Assembly (NCBI RefSeq): GCF_000025705.1 | Contig: NC_013959.1 | Span: 2,674,001-2,738,000 of the forward strand | Direction of reading: 5' to 3' | Origin: Sideroxydans lithotrophicus ES-1 | Lineage (GTDB): Bacteria > Pseudomonadota > Gammaproteobacteria > Burkholderiales > Gallionellaceae | Length of the DNA: 64,000 nucleotides | In this document: piece after piece, positions 35,925-45,632 of the stretch | How the letters are laid out: each line of letters begins with the position of its first letter | How positions within the stretch are numbered: position 1 is the first letter of the stretch | Made by a program: the position numbers and the translations under genes | The notes under the pieces: model-generated | Seen by the model: only the letters and a program-made list of their open reading frames with translations | Database searches by the model: none | What the model was told of the DNA's origin: nothing

Positions 35925-36527
35925 TTACAGTTCTTTTGCGTGTGAAGCCAGATACTTCGCCACGCCATCCGGCGAAGCATTCATGCCGGCCTTACCTTTG
36001 CTCCAGCCGGCAGGACAGACTTCGCCGTGCTCTTCGGTAAATTGCAGTGCATCCACCATGCGCAGCATTTCGTCGATGTTGCGGCCCAGCGGCAGGTTGT
36101 TCACCACCTGGTGCTGCACCACGCCGGCACGGTCGATCAGGAAAGAGCCACGGTATGCCACGCCGCCTTCGGCTTCGACGTCATAGGCTTTGCAGATCTC
36201 ATGTTTGATGTCTGCAACCAGTGTGTAGCGCACCTGGCCGATACCGCCCTTATCCACCGGAGTGTTCTTCCAGGCAAGGTGGGTGAAGTGCGAGTCGATG
36301 GAAACGCCGATCACTTCCACATTGCGCTTCTTGAATTCTTCCAGACGGTGATCGAAGGCGATGATCTCGGATGGACAAACAAAGGTGAAATCCAGCGGAT
36401 AGAAATACACCACGGCGTATTTGCCGGCGATCTGCTTCTTCAAATTGAAAGTTTCATTGATTTCGTTGTTGCCCATGACGGCAACGGCGTTGAAATCGGG
36501 AGCTTGCTTGCCTACGAGTACTGCCAT
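35925..36527 (-). CDS. ahpC: Peroxiredoxin AhpC (typical 2-Cys)
   Basis: Protein of 200 residues that reduces H2O2 and organic peroxides. Peroxidatic Cys in FTFVCPSEI (about 51), resolving Cys in HGEVCPAGW (about 172), and the C-terminal YL region. Sequence is of the Prx1/Tsa kind rather than E. coli AhpC, so reduction by thioredoxin via the nearby TrxB is likely. No OxyR site could be recognised by eye upstream. Confidence 0.94.
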   Translation of the reverse strand: MAVLVGKQAPDFNAVAVMGNNEINETFNLKKQIAGKYAVVYFYPLDFTFVCPSEIIAFDHRLEEFKKRNVEVIGVSIDSHFTHLAWKNTPVDKGGIGQVRYTLVADIKHEICKAYDVEAEGGVAYRGSFLIDRAGVVQHQVVNNLPLGRNIDEMLRMVDALQFTEEHGEVCPAGWSKGKAGMNASPDGVAKYLASHAKEL

Positions 36528-36862
36528 GATGTTCTCCTAAAGGGTGGTTGGAATAGCGGGCGCGTTATCTTGAGTGAATCGCTGGGATTTGAAATTTACC
36601 AGATACGTTAACAGTGTCAACCTGCGAATGATAAATCTATTCTTCGATTGTGCTGATTTATTCAAACGTTCAACGTCAACCCGCCTGATGTTCTATTCCT
36701 TACAACCAAGCAGCGAAAAAGCATCAAACGCATGACTTTCGAAAATCGCAATTATGCCAACCGCATAATTTTGTTAAAGAATCCATATCAAACAATTTGG
36801 CATGCTGTTTGCTGAACGTTATTCACGAACCAAATGGCTGAATTATTTTTGGAGGTACCAGA
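36528..36862. other. Divergent regulatory region between ahpC and hemerythrin
   Basis: AT-rich gap of 335 bp. It contains a perfect inverted repeat AATTATGC-CAACC-GCATAATT at 36750-36770 followed by TTGTT, which could be a terminator-like stem or an operator, and the sigma-54 promoter at 36798. No gene is supported. Confidence 0.6.
36798..36813 (+). promoter_or_regulatory. Sigma-54 promoter for the hemerythrin gene
   Basis: TGGCATGCTGTTTGCT matches TGGCAYRNNNNTTGCW at all fixed positions, with GG at -24 and GC at -12. It lies about 50 bp upstream of the hemerythrin GTG start. The inverted repeat at 36750-36770 sits close upstream and could bind an activator. Confidence 0.75.
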
Positions 36863-37366
36863 GTGTCAAATAATGAGGTTTTCTTCAAATGGTCTGGCGA
36901 CTACAGCGTCAATATCAAAACCATCGACGATCAACATCGTGAACTGGTCAACATCCTCAACCGCCTGTTCGTCGCGGTATCCAGACGCGAAGGCGACAAG
37001 GTCATCGCAGGAATTCTTGATGCGCTGATGAGCTACACCCAGACTCACTTTGCCCTGGAAGAGCGCCTGATGCGTCAGGCAAAGTACAAAGACATAGAAC
37101 CACACATGGAAGAACACGGGAAACTGCTCGATCAGCTCGACCAGTTATGCAAAAAACATCTGCTTGAGGAAAAGCCGATCTACTTCGAGATGCTGAGCTT
37201 CCTGAAAACCTGGCTCAAGGAACACATCCAGGGTGTGGACACGAGATACAGCGCGGCGCTGCAACAAGCCGGCTTTTCCGTTGCGGCATGGGAACGCGAA
37301 GCCACTGCAGAGTTCGCCCTGATGTCCAACTCGAAAAAATGGTGGGAGGTGTGGAAGGCTGCCTGA
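36863..37366 (+). CDS. Bacteriohemerythrin
   Basis: Protein of 167 residues, GTG start with GGAGG seven bases upstream. A hemerythrin four-helix bundle with the di-iron ligands in IDDQHRELVNILN, THFALEERLM, MEEHGKLLDQL and LKEHIQGVD. It has a C-terminal tail of about 35 residues past the usual end. Such proteins bind O2 for storage, delivery to oxidases or sensing; the sigma-54 promoter suggests controlled expression. Stop is adjacent to the convergent msbA stop. Confidence 0.92.
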   Translation: MSNNEVFFKWSGDYSVNIKTIDDQHRELVNILNRLFVAVSRREGDKVIAGILDALMSYTQTHFALEERLMRQAKYKDIEPHMEEHGKLLDQLDQLCKKHLLEEKPIYFEMLSFLKTWLKEHIQGVDTRYSAALQQAGFSVAAWEREATAEFALMSNSKKWWEVWKAA

Positions 37367-39118
37367 TCAGGCGTCTTCCAGCATCGCTGTCGACGCAAAC
37401 TGGATGCGGTGCAGTTGCGCATACGCGCCGCCCTTCGCCAGCAGCTCGGCATGGGTCCCGCTTTCGACGATTCGGCCCTTTTGCAGCACCACGATGCGAT
37501 CCGCTTTCTCGATGGTGGAGAGGCGGTGAGCGATGACCAGTGTAGTGCGCCCCTGCATCAACGTTTCCAGCGCAGCTTGTACATGGCGCTCGGACTCGCT
37601 GTCCAGCGCGGAAGTGGCCTCGTCAAGAATCAGGATCGGCGCGTTCTTGAGAATGGCTCGCGCGATCGCGATGCGCTGGCGCTGCCCGCCGGACAGGCGC
37701 ACGCCCTTCTCGCCCACCAGTGTCTCCAGCCCCTGCGGCATCTCGCGGATGAACTCCATGGCATGCGCAGCCGTTGCCGCCGCCACGATCTCGTCCTCCG
37801 GGACTTCCCTCATCTGGCCGTAGCCGATGTTGGCAGCGACGGTGTCGTTGAACAGCACCACCTCCTGGCTGACCAGGGCGATATTGGAACGCAAGCTGGC
37901 CAGCGACAGGTCATGGATATCGTACCCGTCCAGCGTGATGCGCCCGCCAGTCGGGGTGTAAAAGCGCGGCACCAGATTGGCCAGGGTACTCTTGCCGCTG
38001 CCAGATGCTCCGACCAGCGCTACCGATTGCCCGGCTGGAATATCCAGATCGATATCGTGCAATGCCAGGCGTCCGTCAGCGTGATAGGAAAAATCCAGAT
38101 GCTCGAAGGCAAGATGCCCGGTAGCACGTCCTATATGAGTCTTGCCGTCATCCACTTCGCTTGGACTATCGAGCAACTCGAATATGCTTTCTGCCGCTGC
38201 CAGGCCGCGTTGCGTGAATTCGCTCACACTGGTGATCCGCTTCAGCGGCGCAGTCAGCATCAGCATGGCTGCGACAAAGGAAAGAAAGCCGCCTACCGTA
38301 TTGGCATCGCTCTTGGCCTGCATGGTTGCAAGATAGATGATGACCGCCAGGGCGATCGCGGCGACCATCTGTACGATGGGCACGTTGGCTAGCGCTGCAG
38401 CAGCCTGCCGCATCATATGTCGGCGCACACCGTTGATCTCTTCGGCGAACCGTTCGGATTCGTAGCGCTGGCCGCCGAACAGCTTGACCACCTTGTGCGC
38501 GGTCACGCTCTCCTCGATCACCTGGGTGATGCTGCCCATCGCTCGCTGCGAGTCGCGGCTGGACGAACGCAGGCGACGATTGATGGTGCTGATCACCCAG
38601 GCCACCACGGGCGCCACCAGCAGCGACAGCAGCGTGAGCTTCCAGTCCAGATAGAACAGCCAGCCGAGCAAGCCGACGATGATGATGGAATCGCGCACGG
38701 TGATCGTCACCACACTGGTCGCCGCACCTGTCACCTGCGTCACATCGTAGGTGAGCTTGGAGATCAGCGAGCCTGTGGCATGATCGTCGTAGAAGCGCGT
38801 TGGCAACGCGAGCAGCTTGCCGAACATCTCCGCCCGCAGGTCCATCACCAGTTTGTTGCCAACCCAGTGGATGGCATAGGAGCCAAAAAAACCGGCAACG
38901 CCGCGCACGAAGAAGATCACCAGGATCAGCACCGGCGCCCAGCGCATCACCATATCGTCCTTGTGCACGAAAGTGCCATCGAGAAACGGCTTGAGCAATG
39001 CCGGCAACAGCGGCTCGGTCGCGGCTGCGACCACCATGCCGAGTATCGAGACCGCGAATGCGCGCCAGTAGGGGCGCACATATCCCATCAGGCGCAGATA
39101 GAGTTGAGTGGTGGTCAT
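37367..39118 (-). CDS. msbA: Lipid A export ABC transporter MsbA
   Basis: Half-transporter of 583 residues flipping lipid A-core across the inner membrane. Six helices in residues 1-310 and an ABC domain with Walker A GASGSGKSTLAN, signature LSGGQRQRIAIARAIL, Walker B ILILDEATSALD and the H-loop VIAHRLST. Length and order match MsbA. Convergent with the hemerythrin gene with no spacer. Confidence 0.94.
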   Translation of the reverse strand: MTTTQLYLRLMGYVRPYWRAFAVSILGMVVAAATEPLLPALLKPFLDGTFVHKDDMVMRWAPVLILVIFFVRGVAGFFGSYAIHWVGNKLVMDLRAEMFGKLLALPTRFYDDHATGSLISKLTYDVTQVTGAATSVVTITVRDSIIIVGLLGWLFYLDWKLTLLSLLVAPVVAWVISTINRRLRSSSRDSQRAMGSITQVIEESVTAHKVVKLFGGQRYESERFAEEINGVRRHMMRQAAAALANVPIVQMVAAIALAVIIYLATMQAKSDANTVGGFLSFVAAMLMLTAPLKRITSVSEFTQRGLAAAESIFELLDSPSEVDDGKTHIGRATGHLAFEHLDFSYHADGRLALHDIDLDIPAGQSVALVGASGSGKSTLANLVPRFYTPTGGRITLDGYDIHDLSLASLRSNIALVSQEVVLFNDTVAANIGYGQMREVPEDEIVAAATAAHAMEFIREMPQGLETLVGEKGVRLSGGQRQRIAIARAILKNAPILILDEATSALDSESERHVQAALETLMQGRTTLVIAHRLSTIEKADRIVVLQKGRIVESGTHAELLAKGGAYAQLHRIQFASTAMLEDA

Positions 39119-39155
39119 TTACTGACAGCTGCGCACTGCGTGTTCAATTTTGGTT

Positions 39156-39740
39156 TCAAAACGCCTTTGCGCCGTGCTGCTTGCCCGTCAGGATCGCGTA
39201 CATCATTTGCAGGATGATGGCGCCGCCGATGTACATCACCGCCACTGCGATGTACGGAACAAAGTATTGAGCCACGCGCGCGGAATATTCCATGGCGCTC
39301 ATGTTGCCGAAATAGCCCGCCAGCAAATAGAAACTCACGTTAGCGATGACAAAGGCCAGGCTTGCTGCCGCCACTGCCGTCACCGACAATCCGAGCAGGC
39401 CTTTGCCGGTCAGATCGTGACGAGGCGCATACCAGCGGCCGATGAACCACAGACCGGCGTAGGCAAGCAGAAGGAAGCCATAAGCCGAAGTCACGCACCA
39501 TCCGCTGACGTCGCGGAAATTGATCACATAGTAGTCCACCAGTGCTGCTTCGATCATCAGGAACGCCAGCAACGCCATCGCAAAGCGGGTCCGGCCAAGG
39601 TACACCCCCCCCAGGAAGAACACGGCATAGGATGCATCAGGCAACATCGTCGCCGAACCAAAGTGGTTGAAGCGCGTCACGCCCATCAGCAGCGCCAAAG
39701 CGGTGGCGATCCATATCGATTTGTTTTGCATGATATTCAT
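39156..39740 (-). CDS. btuM: Solitary cobalamin S-component transporter BtuM
   Basis: Protein of 194 residues with about six helices, from ATG 39740 (AAGGAGTCATC). RFNHFGSATMLPDASYAVFFLGG and the Cys in DVSGWCVTSAYG (Cys82 here) fit betaproteobacterial BtuM, where a conserved cysteine near residue 80 contacts the cobalt of the substrate. BtuM works without the ECF energising module in some species. It is downstream of a B12 riboswitch and btuB on the same strand, which supports cobalamin uptake across the inner membrane. Confidence 0.78.
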   Translation of the reverse strand: MNIMQNKSIWIATALALLMGVTRFNHFGSATMLPDASYAVFFLGGVYLGRTRFAMALLAFLMIEAALVDYYVINFRDVSGWCVTSAYGFLLLAYAGLWFIGRWYAPRHDLTGKGLLGLSVTAVAAASLAFVIANVSFYLLAGYFGNMSAMEYSARVAQYFVPYIAVAVMYIGGAIILQMMYAILTGKQHGAKAF

Positions 39741-39784
39741 GATGACTCCTTGTTTGTTCACGCCAATCCGGAATTGACGTGAAC

Positions 39785-39828
39785 TTTAACAGAAAAGGCA
39801 GGGGCAAGCGACAGCCGCCTGCCCCTGC
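39785..39828 (-). terminator. Terminator or attenuator between btuB and btuM
   Basis: GCAGGGGCA and TGCCCCTGC flank a 13-base loop, and on the minus strand the stem is followed by CTTTTCTGTT. It would reduce read-through from btuB into btuM. Confidence 0.7.
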
Positions 39829-39859
39829 TTCCGGAAGCCGAACTACCGCAGCACAGTGA

Positions 39860-41872
39860 CTAGAACTGGTAGTTCGCGTTCACCGAGACACTGCGGCCCT
39901 GCATCGGATAGGCGTTATATTTTCCCGGCGTGAAATTGCTGGCCACGCCATAAGTGAAATATTGCCGATCGAACAGATTGTTGACTGCTGCCGCCAGCAG
40001 CCATGGGCCTTCGCGGTGCGCGAGCTTCATGTCCACCGTGGTATAGGCAGGCATCTGCTGATTGAAGGTATTCGCCTGGTCATTGTCGAAATACTGCTTC
40101 CCGACGTAATCGGCATTGCCACTCAAAGTGGTCTGCTCGGACACCTTCCAGGAAGAAGCAAGCGTGAGTCGATGCCGCGGCACCAGCGGGATATTGTTTC
40201 CCGCCACATTGATGCCGCCATAGACGCCCTCGCGGAATTTCGCCACTGTATAGCTGTAGGAGACAGAGACTTCGAACGCCTCGCTGTAGTCATGCGAACC
40301 TTCCAGCTCCAGTCCGTAGCGGCGTGTCGGCGACAGATTCATGTTGGTGAAGGTGATCGCGTTGTAATGGATCTCGTTGTTCAGATTCATCTGGAACAGT
40401 GCCACATGCACCTTGCTGCCCGTGCTCTTGTAGTCGACCCCCACTTCGCTGTCCTGAGACGTCTGCGGCTCCAGCAGGGTGATCATCGAATCGAACAACG
40501 GGCCTCCATACTGGGCGAATATCTCATCGACAGTCGCGATCCTGAAACTGCGACCGAGGCGGCCGTACACCGCCCAGTCCTGATCCAGGCCCTGGCGCAG
40601 CCCGACCTCGTATGCATTTGCAGTGCGGCCCTGGCTGGCTGCCGCGTAGGCGGCGGGATTGACCGTATCCCTGGCCTGGTAATTGACATGTTGCGAACGG
40701 GCACCCAGGGTCAGTTTCGTATTTGTGCCGAGCTGTGCAGTGTCTTGTACATACAGCGCGCGGTCAGACTGCTTCGCGATCAGGTGCACAGCCGGGGTGC
40801 CAACGGTAGCCGGGCTGCTTGAGCGGCGCGAGTCGTAATCCCAATTGGCAAGGTCAGCCCCCACGACCAGCTCATTGTCCGCACCGCCAAGCTGGTAGGG
40901 CACCCTCATGCGCGGGGTAAAAGAAAGCAGATTGAGCCCGGTGTCCAGATAGCTGCCCCCGAACGCCGCAAAATAAGCCTGCTGATTCTTGTTTCGATAT
41001 GAAAGCTCACCGGCCAGCTGGCCAAAATCGAACTGCTGCGTAGTGCCCAGGCTGACATGACTCCCATCGCGGTTGCCATAATCCAGCGGGGTCGCAGTGC
41101 CTCTTGGATCTGTTGCCAGCTGATTCAAGCCGATCGTCGGGTCGACCGTTCGCGTACCGGGGTAACGAAGATTCTGGGTATCCGCGCCGAATTTCAGGAT
41201 GGCTTCGCCTTGCCCCGCATCGGCACGCAGATCCGCTTCCAGATTCTTTTGCGAGATGTTGTTATTGGCGCGATAGTTGTCCGAGTCCAGGCCACTGGCC
41301 GTCACGCGCATTCCGGCATGATCACCTGCATTGGCAAGGGCCAGTTGCCACTCCCTGCTGTTATAGCTGCCGTACCCCGCATCAATGTTGCCTCCCGCCT
41401 TCTTGCCGGGACGTTTGGTGACGATATTGATCGTACCACCCGTGGCTCCGCCGCCGTACAACACAGCGCCACTGCCATTCATGATCTCGATGCGCTCGAT
41501 CGAAGCAAGCGGGATCGCCGACCAGCGGATCGACGTCAGGTCGATATCGTTAAGCGGCTGCCCATCCAGCAACACCAGCGTGTTCTGGTTGCCGGTCATG
41601 CCAAAGCCGCGCATGTCGATCGCCATGTCCGGGGTACCGTCACTGCTGCGCACCTGTATCCCGGCATGCTGTGCCAATAATGCAGGTAATGTCTTGGCCG
41701 CACTTTTTTCAATATCCGCTGCGGTGATCACGGTGACATTCACCGGGGAGGTTTCCGGAGCAGCCGAGAACCTCGTCGCAGTGACCACCACCTCGTCCAG
41801 CGAGTCAGTAGCAGCATAGGCAAAAGGAGTGGCCGCGCAGAGCAATGCGGCGAGAAGTCTATTCAATTTCAT
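39860..41872 (-). CDS. btuB: TonB-dependent vitamin B12 receptor BtuB
   Basis: Outer-membrane protein of 670 residues. Signal peptide ending at AYAA, TonB box DEVVVTATR (about 25-35), plug domain (LPALLAQHAGIQVRS, GNQNTLVLLDGQPLNDIDL, IERIEIMNGSGAVLYGGGATGG) and a 22-strand barrel ending in the Phe-terminated VNANYQF. A cobalamin riboswitch lies upstream, which fixes the substrate as a corrinoid. Ribosome site AGGAAAATCAA precedes the ATG. Confidence 0.93.
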   Translation of the reverse strand: MKLNRLLAALLCAATPFAYAATDSLDEVVVTATRFSAAPETSPVNVTVITAADIEKSAAKTLPALLAQHAGIQVRSSDGTPDMAIDMRGFGMTGNQNTLVLLDGQPLNDIDLTSIRWSAIPLASIERIEIMNGSGAVLYGGGATGGTINIVTKRPGKKAGGNIDAGYGSYNSREWQLALANAGDHAGMRVTASGLDSDNYRANNNISQKNLEADLRADAGQGEAILKFGADTQNLRYPGTRTVDPTIGLNQLATDPRGTATPLDYGNRDGSHVSLGTTQQFDFGQLAGELSYRNKNQQAYFAAFGGSYLDTGLNLLSFTPRMRVPYQLGGADNELVVGADLANWDYDSRRSSSPATVGTPAVHLIAKQSDRALYVQDTAQLGTNTKLTLGARSQHVNYQARDTVNPAAYAAASQGRTANAYEVGLRQGLDQDWAVYGRLGRSFRIATVDEIFAQYGGPLFDSMITLLEPQTSQDSEVGVDYKSTGSKVHVALFQMNLNNEIHYNAITFTNMNLSPTRRYGLELEGSHDYSEAFEVSVSYSYTVAKFREGVYGGINVAGNNIPLVPRHRLTLASSWKVSEQTTLSGNADYVGKQYFDNDQANTFNQQMPAYTTVDMKLAHREGPWLLAAAVNNLFDRQYFTYGVASNFTPGKYNAYPMQGRSVSVNANYQF

Positions 41873-42002
41873 TTGATTTTCCTGAGTTGCGTTCCAAGCG
41901 TCCCCGTTGGAACATTGAACAAAATCAGGAGTTGCGGCGAGAAGTAGGAATGATCATTGCGACGAGCACCCATGCGCCTCCCGCGCACTTCCTGAACCTC
42001 GC

Positions 42003-42179
42003 TCAAGGCCGGTATCCGGGCTCACAAGTTTTGATTCGCCGCCTTCCCATGCTTGCGCACAGTGGCATTTCGACGGACCCACACTTGCTTACCGTTGCGG
42101 GGGCAGCACAGGCTTTGGAGTTAATGCTTCCTTACCTGTTTCCCGTTTAACTGAAAGGCTTACGCCCTTCTGCACCTTG
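42003..42179 (-). ncRNA. Cobalamin (B12) riboswitch
   Basis: Read on the minus strand, the leader of btuB shows the conserved order: AAACGGGAAACAGGT, then GCTGCCCCCGCAACGGTAA, then the B12 box GAGCCCGGATACCGGCC (complement of 42007-42023). It ends about 130 bp upstream of the btuB start, leaving room for an expression platform. Adenosylcobalamin binding is expected to turn off btuB and probably btuM. Confidence 0.95.
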
Positions 42180-42297
42180 AAGCAGACCGGATTCTACCAG
42201 AGCTTTACACAAAGTTAACTCATGAAAATTCCAAAGCACTTGCAAAACACCTTGTTACCGATTGACTTAACAGGCTTTTTAAATTTATAGTTCGCTA

Positions 42298-42498
42298 ATG
42301 CATAGCGAACTCGACGCCCTCGACCAAAAACTGGCCCAACTGGTGCAGCTCACCCAGCGCCTGCGCGCCGAGAATTTGCAACTGCGCCAGGAAGTCGCTG
42401 CTGCCGTCAGCCAGCAACGCAAAAGTCAGGACAAAGTGAACGAAGCGGCACAACGGCTGGAAAAACTCCTCTCCCAACTTCCCGAGGATGCGCAATGA
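42298..42498 (+). CDS. ZapB-like small coiled-coil protein (TIGR02449 type)
   Basis: Protein of 66 residues made of one coiled coil (LDALDQKLAQLVQLTQRLRAE...). It matches the TIGR02449 group found directly upstream of zapA in proteobacteria, and the stop overlaps the zapA start as ATGA. A role at the division ring like ZapB is inferred from structure and position. Confidence 0.8.
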   Translation: MHSELDALDQKLAQLVQLTQRLRAENLQLRQEVAAAVSQQRKSQDKVNEAAQRLEKLLSQLPEDAQ

Positions 42499-42803
42499 GC
42501 AAGATCAGCTCTCTTGATGTGACCATCCTCGACCGCGAATTGCGCGTCGCCTGCCCGGAAGACGAACGCGCCGAACTGCTCGACGCCGTTGCCTATCTGG
42601 ACAAGAAGATGCGCGAGATACGCGATGCCGGCAAGATCGCCTCGATCGAACGCATCGCCATCATGGCCGCCCTCAACATCACCCACGAACTGCTCACCAC
42701 GCGTATCGGCGGCGGGTTTGACCTCGCCGAATTCAAGCGTAGAATGGAAGCCATGCAGGCAACCATCGATGAGACCTTAGCGGAACAGGATGAGTTGTTC
42801 TAG
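42495..42803 (+). CDS. zapA: Cell division protein ZapA
   Basis: Protein of 102 residues that bundles FtsZ filaments. N-terminal ZapA fold (VTILDRELRVACPEDERAELLDAVAYLDKKM) and C-terminal coiled coil (RMEAMQATIDETLAEQDELF). Followed at once by 6S RNA, the usual arrangement in proteobacteria. Confidence 0.92.
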   Translation: MSKISSLDVTILDRELRVACPEDERAELLDAVAYLDKKMREIRDAGKIASIERIAIMAALNITHELLTTRIGGGFDLAEFKRRMEAMQATIDETLAEQDELF

Positions 42804-42804
42804 T

Positions 42805-42985
42805 TTGTCCCCTGCGGTGTTCGTCAGATTCATAATTCTTTGAACCAATGAGCTAATGCTTAGGTTGCGCCCCATCAAAGTTACTGTTGTGAGCGTCCCC
42901 TGCGGACGCACCTGATGTAACCGGGAACCGACCCTCTTGAACCCCGGTTCAAGATATTGAGTCAACGGCACAGGCGGGGGACTCC
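42805..42985 (+). ncRNA. ssrS: 6S RNA
   Basis: Directly downstream of zapA. The ends pair (GTCCCC at 42807-42812 with GGGGAC at 42977-42982), the 5' strand has GCGGTGTTCGTCAG and the 3' strand CTTGAACC...GGTTCAAG and CGGCACAGGCGGGG, as in proteobacterial 6S RNA. It mimics an open promoter and binds sigma-70 polymerase in stationary phase. Exact ends are estimates. The usual next gene, a 5-formyl-THF cyclo-ligase, is absent; an EVE protein follows. Confidence 0.88.
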
Positions 42986-42989
42986 ATTC

Positions 42990-43015
42990 AAAATGCGGCG
43001 CAAGCCGCATTTTCT
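42990..43015 (+). terminator. Hairpin terminator after 6S RNA
   Basis: AAAATGCGGC and GCCGCATTTT flank the loop GCAA, followed by CTTTTC. It ends 6S RNA transcription and lies 17 bp before the EVE gene. Confidence 0.8.
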
Positions 43016-43031
43016 TTTCAGCGAGATCGAC

Positions 43032-43495
<464 letters not shown>

Positions 43496-43496
<1 letters not shown>

Positions 43497-44293
43497 TGGA
43501 GTGGTACGCGGCCTATCTGGCGTCCGGCGTGGTCGCCGGATTCCTTGCCGGACTGTTCGGTGTCGGCGGCGGACTGGTGTTGGTGCCCGTGCTGTTGCTG
43601 ATGTTCGATGCGCAACATTTCTCCGCTGAGCATTCCATGCATCTCGCCCTCGGCACCGCCATGGCGACCATCGTATTCACCTCGATCTCCAGCATGCGCA
43701 AACACCACCAGCACGACGCCGTGAACTGGCAAGTCGTGCGCCGCATCACCCCGGGCATACTGCTTGGCACTGCACTGGGCGCACTGTCCGCCTCGCACAT
43801 CCCGGCACGCGAATTGGGGATATTCTTCACACTGTTCGTCTATTTTGCGGCAGCGCAGATCCTGGTCGACAAACGTCCGCACGCCTCGCGCCAATTGCCC
43901 GGAGCTGCCGGCATGACGTTCACCGGCACACTCACCGGATGGCTCAGCAGCATGGTCTCCATCGGCGGCGGCACCATCGTTGTGCCTTTTCTCATCTGGT
44001 GCAATGTGCCGATACGCAATGCCATCGGTACTGCATCCGCCATCGGCTTCCCCATCGCTGTCGGCGGCACACTGGGATACATCGCCGTCGGTTCGCACAT
44101 CGATGCCTTACCGGAGCCACACCTGGGTTATGTCTACCTGCCCGCCCTGTTCTGGATCGCATCCGCCAGCGTGCTCACCGCACCGTTCGGCGCAAAGGCC
44201 GCGCATCGCATGAAAGTGGAATTGCTGCGCAAACTGTTTGCAGTTCTGCTGATCGTGCTGGCGACGAAATTGCTGTGGAAGGTATTGAGCTGA
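43496..44293 (+). CDS. TauE/SafE-family sulfite/organosulfur exporter
   Basis: Membrane protein of 265 residues, about eight helices in two repeats. GLFGVGGGLVLVPVLL and its counterpart MVSIGGGTIVVPFLIW are the paired Gly-rich family motifs. Proposed to export sulfite or other small anions. Translationally coupled to the EVE gene, though the two probably have unrelated roles. Confidence 0.87.
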
Positions 44294-44369
44294 CCCAAGG
44301 CAGATGGCAAACAGCGTCCGCTTTCGCCTGCAATTGCCGCCCCCGGCCGCTCCCCATCGCAATCAAGCC

Positions 44370-45581
44370 TTAATGCAAGTCCCCACTCAACGCTTGCGCA
44401 TGGGCTGAACTGTTCTGGACGCATTGCCGCAGTGCATCACCGGACGGACTGGTTGGGTCCTGCTGCAGCTTGCATGTGCACACACATGCAGAGGCTCGGT
44501 AACATCCTGCCATGTTCTTGCTGCTGCAGGTAGCTTGCAGCTCGGCGCATTGCCGGTTGCAAACGTCGGCGATTCGCTGAATCTTCCGATCCTCCTGCTG
44601 CAACTTTTCCTTGTCTGATATCTTTTGCGAGGCGACTTCCCCTCCCCATACCATCAGGGCGCATCCCAGCAGGAAAAATGCGCCCACCAGCCATCTGGAT
44701 CGTGCGAAGACCCTGCCAAGCATCTTGCTCCAGGTCATCCGGCTCTCGCTCTCTCCGACCTTGAACCGCAGCAACCCGATCGTCCCGGATTTCGCATGCA
44801 AGCGGTCGCATGCATCGATGCATTCACCGCAATCGACACAGGTATCGGTGATCCGGATGTTGGTGGGTTCGATATCGGTGATGCAGGTGGTCGCGCAGTA
44901 ATTGCATTTTTCGCATTCCGCTGCACGCGAAGCATCGTAGGACACATGCAGCGCATCCCGGCTCCTGAACAGCCGGAGGCCGACACGATACAGGCATGGA
45001 TAATCGCAATACAGGTAACGCACCGTGGCAATATCGATGAAGATGAAAAATGTCGTCATCCAGTACATCACGATCATGCTCGGCTGTCGGCTCGACGCGC
45101 CGGTGACGAAATCCCACATGTCGCTGCGCGTATAGAAGAACATCAGGAAGAAAAATGCCAGAACCGCAGAGGCCAGGAGAAAAGCCAACCCCAGGGTCAG
45201 CCAGTTGACTGCCTTGTTCTTGGAGGCCGCCACGATCAGGCCCGGGCCGTCCACACGGACATCGGCCCGTTTTCCCAGCAGTTTATGGGTCAGCCCGTTT
45301 GCGAATTCCGAGAACAGGTTCTGCGGGCATGCCCATCCGCAAAAAACGGAACCGACTGTCATATAAGTGATTATGGGAGCCGTGACAAACACGATGGTCA
45401 ATCCGAACAGAAAGGGATAATTCGTCCACTCCACCTGAAGGTTCCTGATGTAGAAACTTGCGGAAGCAAAATCGATCCGGAACAGTCCAAGGGTGGGCAC
45501 CAGGACGACCAGCAGCAACATGCCAAGTTGCGTACTTCTTCTTATCCAGTGGTATCGAGGTTGAAATTGCGGCGCGTCCAT
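44370..45581 (-). CDS. Second CcoG-like polyferredoxin with Cys-rich C-terminal tail
   Basis: Protein of 403 residues homologous to CcoG at 10252: five helices, FCGWACPQN, CDYPC, and two ferredoxin motifs CEKCNYCATTC and CVDCGECIDAC. The Ig-like FixG domain is missing. Instead, after a last helix there is a periplasmic-side tail of about 75 residues with nine cysteines (CNRQC, CSSKNMAGC, CVCTC and a final Cys). This tail has no family I recognise and might bind copper or a cluster. Ribosome site AAAGGAAAAGC precedes ATG 45581. Confidence 0.82.
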   Translation of the reverse strand: MDAPQFQPRYHWIRRSTQLGMLLLVVLVPTLGLFRIDFASASFYIRNLQVEWTNYPFLFGLTIVFVTAPIITYMTVGSVFCGWACPQNLFSEFANGLTHKLLGKRADVRVDGPGLIVAASKNKAVNWLTLGLAFLLASAVLAFFFLMFFYTRSDMWDFVTGASSRQPSMIVMYWMTTFFIFIDIATVRYLYCDYPCLYRVGLRLFRSRDALHVSYDASRAAECEKCNYCATTCITDIEPTNIRITDTCVDCGECIDACDRLHAKSGTIGLLRFKVGESESRMTWSKMLGRVFARSRWLVGAFFLLGCALMVWGGEVASQKISDKEKLQQEDRKIQRIADVCNRQCAELQATCSSKNMAGCYRASACVCTCKLQQDPTSPSGDALRQCVQNSSAHAQALSGDLH

Positions 45582-45632
45582 CTGCTTTTCCTTTTATGCC
45601 ATTCCTATCAAGGGGAGTTTTGAATTTGCCCG

